DNA from: Deltaproteobacteria bacterium UBA5756
GTDB taxonomy: Bacteria > Desulfobacterota > Syntrophorhabdia > Syntrophorhabdales > Syntrophorhabdaceae
Direction: 5' to 3'
DNA length: 56,605 bases
Assembly (NCBI GenBank): GCA_002418985.1
Contig: DIFE01000123.1
Location: 1 to 56,605 of the forward strand
This document shows, in pieces, positions 52,926 through 56,605 of the stretch (its first letter is position 1; each line of letters opens with the position of its first letter). The notes beneath the pieces were generated by a model, which saw only the letters and a list, made by a program, of their open reading frames with translations, did not search any database and was not told the origin of the DNA. The position numbers and the translations under genes are program-made.

Positions 52926-53393
52926 ATGACGATATCAGGCGGAAAACGAAGCGCGGGTTTGCTTATGTACCGCCGGCGCGATAATATCGAAATACTCCTT
53001 GTCCATCCGGGCGGGCCCTTCTGGGCCGGGAAGGACGAAGGCGCCTGGAGTCTCCCCAAGGGACTTGTCAACCCCGGAGAAGATGAACTCCTGGCGGCGA
53101 TACGAGAATTCGAGGAAGAGACGGGCTTCCCGGCGGAAGGAGAGTTCCTCGCCCTTTCACCGCTCAGACAGCCAAGCGGGAAAGTGATTCTTGCGTGGGC
53201 TTTCGAGGGTGACTGCGACGCAGAGCACACGAAAAGCAATCTCTTTACAATGGAATGGCCGCCCCGATCGGGGAAAATGGCCGAATTTCCCGAGGCCGAT
53301 CGCGCCGGTTGGTTCGATCTCGAATCAGCGAAAGCAAAGATCATAAAAGGCCAGAGAGGTTTTATCGAAGAATTCGAACGTCTCATGAAGTAA
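52926..53393 (+). CDS. NUDIX hydrolase
   Basis: A 155-residue NUDIX-domain enzyme. The Nudix box is GLVNPGEDELLAAI then REFEEETGF (about residues 46-68), intact for metal binding. The surroundings (GAWSLPKGL, GKVILAWAFEGDC, FPEADRAGWFDLESAKAKI) match the diadenosine-polyphosphate or NTP hydrolase subgroup. AAGGAGAATATGAA leads to ATG 52926. Substrate is not certain. Confidence 0.93.
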   Translation: MTISGGKRSAGLLMYRRRDNIEILLVHPGGPFWAGKDEGAWSLPKGLVNPGEDELLAAIREFEEETGFPAEGEFLALSPLRQPSGKVILAWAFEGDCDAEHTKSNLFTMEWPPRSGKMAEFPEADRAGWFDLESAKAKIIKGQRGFIEEFERLMK

Positions 53394-53519
53394 ACGGACG
53401 AGGATTTCAGTGGCCGGTCTCCTTTCGGATAAGGTAAAGCAGAAACAGTCTGAACGCCAGATGAGAGTGAGGAATATGCCTTTTAAATCGGGTAGTTGTA
53501 TACCTAACGAAAGCAAATT

Positions 53520-53557
53520 ATAGGTCCTGTAGGTCTTATAGGACTTATAGGACCTAT
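53520..53557. repeat. ATAGGTCCTA palindromic repeat, copy 3
   Basis: A 38-base hairpin (ATAGGTCCTG ... TAGGACCTAT) matching copy 1 at 34 positions. It lies between the NUDIX gene (ends 53393) and the convergent small gene ending at 53633. The rest of the 240-base gap holds no gene. Confidence 0.72.
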
Positions 53558-53632
53558 AATTCTTCTAAAGACCGGTTGGATGCGCCAGCCAGAGTTCTTT
53601 GTCTTCTTTTGACGCGAGATAGTCTTTGTTCT

Positions 53633-53869
53633 TCACCCCAGGAATTGTTTCAGGAGTTCATCGACCTGGTCCTGCGAGAGGGATTCGTTGTCTGAAAGGG
53701 AGTCGACGGAAGGGGTCACGGGTTTTTCGTCTCCCGTATCGAAGCTTAGTGACGCCAGGTCGCTCATCAGTTTGTCGAGTTCCGACGTCTCGGCCCCCGG
53801 TTCGGCGTCGACCGTCGCCGGATCGCCAAAGAGTGCGTCAAGATCGGATTGAGAAAGTGTTTCGGCCAT
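53633..53869 (-). CDS. Small acidic protein with two FliM N-terminus-like motifs
   Basis: A 78-residue acidic protein with no signal peptide. The N-terminus LSQSDLDALFG (residues 5-15) and the C-terminus LSQDQVDELLKQFLG (about 64-78) both resemble the FliM/FliN leader LSQ-x-x-IDALL that binds CheY-P. The middle is low-complexity and rich in D, E, S and T. No flagellar or chemotaxis gene is nearby. It may be an adaptor or decoy for a CheY-like receiver, which is inference. An AAAGAGA stretch precedes the ATG. Confidence 0.6.
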   Translation of the reverse strand: MAETLSQSDLDALFGDPATVDAEPGAETSELDKLMSDLASLSFDTGDEKPVTPSVDSLSDNESLSQDQVDELLKQFLG

Positions 53870-54011
53870 ATCTCTCTTTACGGGACCCCCGGAAGGGGTA
53901 TGATCTTATTATCGGAAGGATGGGAAAAAAACGTAGAGCATAAATTGCGAAATACACTGTGTAATTGCTTTCGCGACCTTCTGGAGGTATTATTAAGGAA
54001 GGGCCAACACT

Positions 54012-55676
54012 ATGCGACGTTTCCTCTCACTGGCGATCCTTTCCCTTTTTGTCCTGCCCCTTTGCACGATCGCTGCCGAAGAATGCTTTGACTGTCACGA
54101 CAAATACAAGAAGAGCAACCACGGGAAGCTGGACTGCGTTGTATGCCACAATGACATAAAGGATCTGCCGCATGCCGACAAACTGGCGAAACCGGCTTGC
54201 ACATCCTGCCACGCCGAGGCTGCGAAAAGCTTTCAGGCGAGCGTACATTCGGATAAAGGATTTAAGTGCTCCGGTTGCCATAATGTCCATACACCTGCCC
54301 GGGATACAAAAACATGCGCTTCCTGTCACTCGCGGGTTGTCCACAAAACCCTCCCTTCGGCACAAAAACACCTGGCCGAACTGGAATGCTCCGGGTGTCA
54401 CGCCAGGGCGGTCCAGGGGCGCATAAGCGTGAAGGTGGACTCGAAGCAGTCCATGGCGAAGGATACCCTGGACAAGGATGGTAATAAATTTGTCGACGTC
54501 GGGGAATGGAAAGACTTTCTCGTCCATAGTTATTCAATGGTAAAGGACAGTTACAGGATCAAGCGAGTCTATTCGGTGGCCGGCAGCGCCCACAACATCG
54601 GCGCGAAGGCGATCTCCTGCAACGGTTGTCATGTCGAGAACAAGGTGTTCCGGAAGGCGACCCTCGAGGTCAATGCAGCGGGACAGCACTTCAGCATGGG
54701 CCTGGATCCTCACAGCGTGATCCCCCGTCTCCCGATGACCGATCTTTACGGATTGACGTCCCACGGAAAGTCGGGTGTTCTCTGCCAGGACTGCCACGTG
54801 TCTCAGGAGCGGATAGACGATGGCGTCTGTGCAAGGTGCCACGCGAAGGTCTATGGCGTGTACAAGGGGACCAAACACGCGAAGGGAACCGCCGCGTATT
54901 GCACCGATTGTCACGATCCCCACAAGGTGAAGACATACCGGGAACTGGGGACCGGGGAGCGGATATCGGTGTGCGCCAGGTGTCATACGAACTACATGGA
55001 AAAGCACAGGTGGCTTCCCCATGCCGAGCTCCATTTCATGTATCTTGAATGCTCGACCTGCCATAGTCCCCAATCCGAGAAGGGAATGGTGTTCAACGTA
55101 AGTGTCGGTGGCGAAGAAGGCAAGAGGAAGCTCACCTACGACGATGTCGCTGCGGCATTCGGCAGCAGAAAGAGGGCGAGAAACCTCATCGACGTGAATG
55201 GCGACGGACGCATCGTATCGTCTGAGATTGTCCCCTTCTTCGAAGATCTGAAGAAGAAAACGCAGGGTAAGGTTGGAATTGAAGGCTCCATTGTTGTGAC
55301 CGGTGTTTATCATGATTATTCGCAGGTGCAGAAACGGGACAAGGTCTGCGCAACCTGTCATTCCGAGGACGCACCTTTCTATCAGTCGATGTATCTGGTC
55401 CTCCCGGAAGAGAAAGGCTTTTCTTACATGCCGGTCAAAGGTACCGTGCTGTCAACCGTGCCTTCTTCCCTCGGGGTGAATTTCTTCCTTCTCGGTGAGA
55501 CGAAAATGCGATGGAGCGACGTAAGGGCGCTCCTCGGGGCCCGTGGCGAGGCACGCCGTGAACTCCTTCAAGAACTGGGATTCAGATGGGTCGACATCGC
55601 CGGTATTTTCCTGTGCCTCGCGGCCCTGTTCCTTGTTTGTATTCATATCATCCTCCGGGTGGTGTTCAGACGATGA
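54012..55676 (+). CDS. Membrane-anchored 13-haem c-type cytochrome with EF-hand-like loops
   Basis: A 554-residue exported cytochrome with 13 CxxCH sites from CFDCH (about residue 25) to CATCH. A signal peptide starts it and a single C-terminal helix (WVDIAGIFLCLAALFLVCI) anchors it. Two loops fit EF-hand calcium sites: DKDGNKFVDVGE after the sixth haem and DVNGDGRIVSSE between the twelfth and thirteenth. Histidine-rich spacers indicate bis-His haems. Its stop overlaps the start of a cytochrome b gene (ATGA), so the pair forms a quinone-linked periplasmic electron-transfer unit. GGAGG lies about 30 bases upstream and AAGGG nearer the ATG at 54012. Confidence 0.92.
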   Translation: MRRFLSLAILSLFVLPLCTIAAEECFDCHDKYKKSNHGKLDCVVCHNDIKDLPHADKLAKPACTSCHAEAAKSFQASVHSDKGFKCSGCHNVHTPARDTKTCASCHSRVVHKTLPSAQKHLAELECSGCHARAVQGRISVKVDSKQSMAKDTLDKDGNKFVDVGEWKDFLVHSYSMVKDSYRIKRVYSVAGSAHNIGAKAISCNGCHVENKVFRKATLEVNAAGQHFSMGLDPHSVIPRLPMTDLYGLTSHGKSGVLCQDCHVSQERIDDGVCARCHAKVYGVYKGTKHAKGTAAYCTDCHDPHKVKTYRELGTGERISVCARCHTNYMEKHRWLPHAELHFMYLECSTCHSPQSEKGMVFNVSVGGEEGKRKLTYDDVAAAFGSRKRARNLIDVNGDGRIVSSEIVPFFEDLKKKTQGKVGIEGSIVVTGVYHDYSQVQKRDKVCATCHSEDAPFYQSMYLVLPEEKGFSYMPVKGTVLSTVPSSLGVNFFLLGETKMRWSDVRALLGARGEARRELLQELGFRWVDIAGIFLCLAALFLVCIHIILRVVFRR

Positions 55677-56284
55677 AGAAAAACGAGACAGATCTCCATC
55701 CCTTTTTGATCCGCATCTGGCACTGGGCCAACGCATTGATCGTCTTTGTCCTCATCGTTACCGGTGCCGACCTGCGCTTCACCGACGTGGATATTTTCTC
55801 CGATTACGGGTTTACCGTGAACCTGCACAAATATGCGGGATATCTCCTGGCTGTTTCCTTTCTTTTCTGGATTGCGGTATACCAGATCATCGGGGGGTTC
55901 ACGAGGCATTACGTCCTCTCCTTTAAGGACATGCGATCGATCCCGGCACAGACAACCTACTACATCCACGGTCATTTCCGAGGCGGAACGAATCCCTTCA
56001 AAGCCTCGCCATCATCGCGGTTCAACGCCCTGCAAAAACTGGCGTACTCGTTCATCATGTTTATTGCGATGCCTCTCATAATCGCGACGGGGATAGTGTT
56101 CGGCAACATCATGGACTTCTACGCTCTCATATCCGCTACAGGCGGGATCCGGGTTCTCGATATCATTCACGTCATCGTGGGGTATATCTTTGTCATCTAT
56201 CTGATCGTTCACCTCTACATGGCAACCTTGGGCAAACACGTCTTTTCCCACACAAAGGCAATGATAACGGGACGGGAAGAATAA
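55673..56284 (+). CDS. Membrane cytochrome b (b561/thiosulfate-reductase-cytochrome-b-like)
   Basis: A 203-residue di-haem b-type cytochrome starting at ATG 55673, overlapping the preceding stop by four bases. Four hydrophobic helices are visible, with histidines in IRIWHWANALIVF, VNLHKYAGYLL, IIHVIVGYIFVIY and LIVHLYMATLGKH that suit haem b ligation. It resembles the formate dehydrogenase/thiosulfate reductase cytochrome b family. It would exchange electrons between the quinone pool and the 13-haem partner. The open frame extends upstream to 55586 inside the cytochrome c gene, which I do not use. Confidence 0.92.
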   Translation: MKKNETDLHPFLIRIWHWANALIVFVLIVTGADLRFTDVDIFSDYGFTVNLHKYAGYLLAVSFLFWIAVYQIIGGFTRHYVLSFKDMRSIPAQTTYYIHGHFRGGTNPFKASPSSRFNALQKLAYSFIMFIAMPLIIATGIVFGNIMDFYALISATGGIRVLDIIHVIVGYIFVIYLIVHLYMATLGKHVFSHTKAMITGREE

Positions 56285-56441
56285 AGACGGCCTGTTGCCC
56301 AAACCGGTCCTCCCTATCACCAGCGAAGCTTTCGGGACGCGAAATAGAGGGAAGGGCAAAAGACTGTCTCACGCCCGCTCGTCGCCTTAAAGCTCCTCTC
56401 TGGAGGCAAAGAAGAGAGCATGAGGAGAAAGGCAAAAGACT

Positions 56442-56507
56442 TTCCCGGGAATCCATGAGACTTCAAGAATTCCCGGGAACTTCCGATCCCGCTCTTGCAA
56501 GCGGGAT
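56442..56507. repeat. Two tandem perfect hairpins downstream of the cytochrome b gene
   Basis: TTCCCGGGAAT (56442-56452) with ATTCCCGGGAA (56469-56479), and ATCCCGCT (56486-56493) with AGCGGGAT (56500-56507). Near-identical AAGGGCAAAAGACT (about 56352) and AAGGCAAAAGACT (about 56430) are direct repeats before them. The 320 bases after the gene contain no credible coding region; they may be an unrecognised repeat element or a structured RNA. Confidence 0.5.
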
Positions 56508-56605
56508 AGCAAAGAACCTGACATATCACAGAAACCTGCTTCACGACAACAACGAACACCTCACGAACATCTATAGAGTAAAAGCCCGCCGAAGGCGTGC
56601 AAAGT

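Noticed and set aside
56317..56559. Minus-strand frame of 80 codons ending ASRKLRW
   Set aside because: Crosses both tandem hairpins, has no family match that I recognise and looks like a repeat-derived frame.
1..56605. tRNA, rRNA, CRISPR arrays, intact insertion sequences
   Set aside because: Scanned for T-loop signatures, regularly spaced repeats and transposase motifs and saw none; a covariance-model search would be needed to exclude small RNAs.

Overview
The window looks like a chromosomal segment of a strictly anaerobic, syntrophic aromatic degrader related to Syntrophorhabdus (former Deltaproteobacteria, now Desulfobacterota). This is an inference from gene content: a benzoate-CoA ligase-type enzyme, five H-cluster proteins, a selenocysteine formate dehydrogenase, hydrogenase maturases, Rex, multihaem cytochromes, and an oxygen-independent B12-type ribonucleotide reductase. 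No rRNA, tRNA, CRISPR array or intact transposase was seen.

Layout. 1-8000: minus-strand nrdJ and a BrkB/YihY membrane protein, a plus-strand selenoprotein formate dehydrogenase (recoded UGA at 4760 with a SECIS hairpin), then two SlyD-like FKBPs and an RRM protein on the minus strand. 8000-14000: SYLF protein, MltB-like transglycosylase, hybrid histidine kinase, small exported protein, chagasin-like inhibitor and a 7-haem cytochrome. 14000-23700 (minus strand): a compact operon read rex > hydC > hydB > hydA > hydS > SpoIIE-type phosphatase > benzoate-CoA ligase. 24200-40130 (plus strand): a sigma-54 activator, then a 13-gene run from a sigma-70 promoter at 26318 to a strong terminator at 40103. 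It encodes DRTGG protein, RsbW-like ATPase, a second sensory-type H-cluster protein, a second DRTGG protein, PHP protein, a second ATPase, a cysteine-free ferredoxin-fold protein, NuoE, NuoF and HydA, then a second set of NuoE, a NuoF-GltD/NfnB fusion and another HydA. 41700-45840: aspA-hydF-hydG maturation genes. 45900-53900: CBS, cupin, TPR, C39 peptidase, PA2779-like, enolase, Cys-rich peptide, CorA, trypsin-TPR, NUDIX and a small protein with FliM-like motifs. 54000-56300: a 13-haem cytochrome with EF-hand-like loops, coupled to a cytochrome b.

How it fits together. Aromatic acids are activated to CoA thioesters and oxidised, giving NADH and reduced ferredoxin, which must leave as H2 or formate at low partner pressure. 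Three trimeric [FeFe] hydrogenases and the formate dehydrogenase are the likely sinks, matured in part by HydF and HydG (HydE is not here). Two catalytically atypical H-cluster proteins sit beside a PP2C/SpoIIE phosphatase in one operon and RsbW-like kinases in the other. This suggests an H2- or redox-responsive partner-switching pathway, which is the most interesting system here. Rex heads the operon that ends with the benzoate-CoA ligase, linking NADH/NAD status, H2 production and aromatic activation.

Two families of short inverted repeats sit at gene 3' ends: an AGGGACTAG family near nrdJ and brkB, and an ATAGGTCCTA...TAGGACCTAT family at three sites. They probably act as terminators or are dispersed elements.
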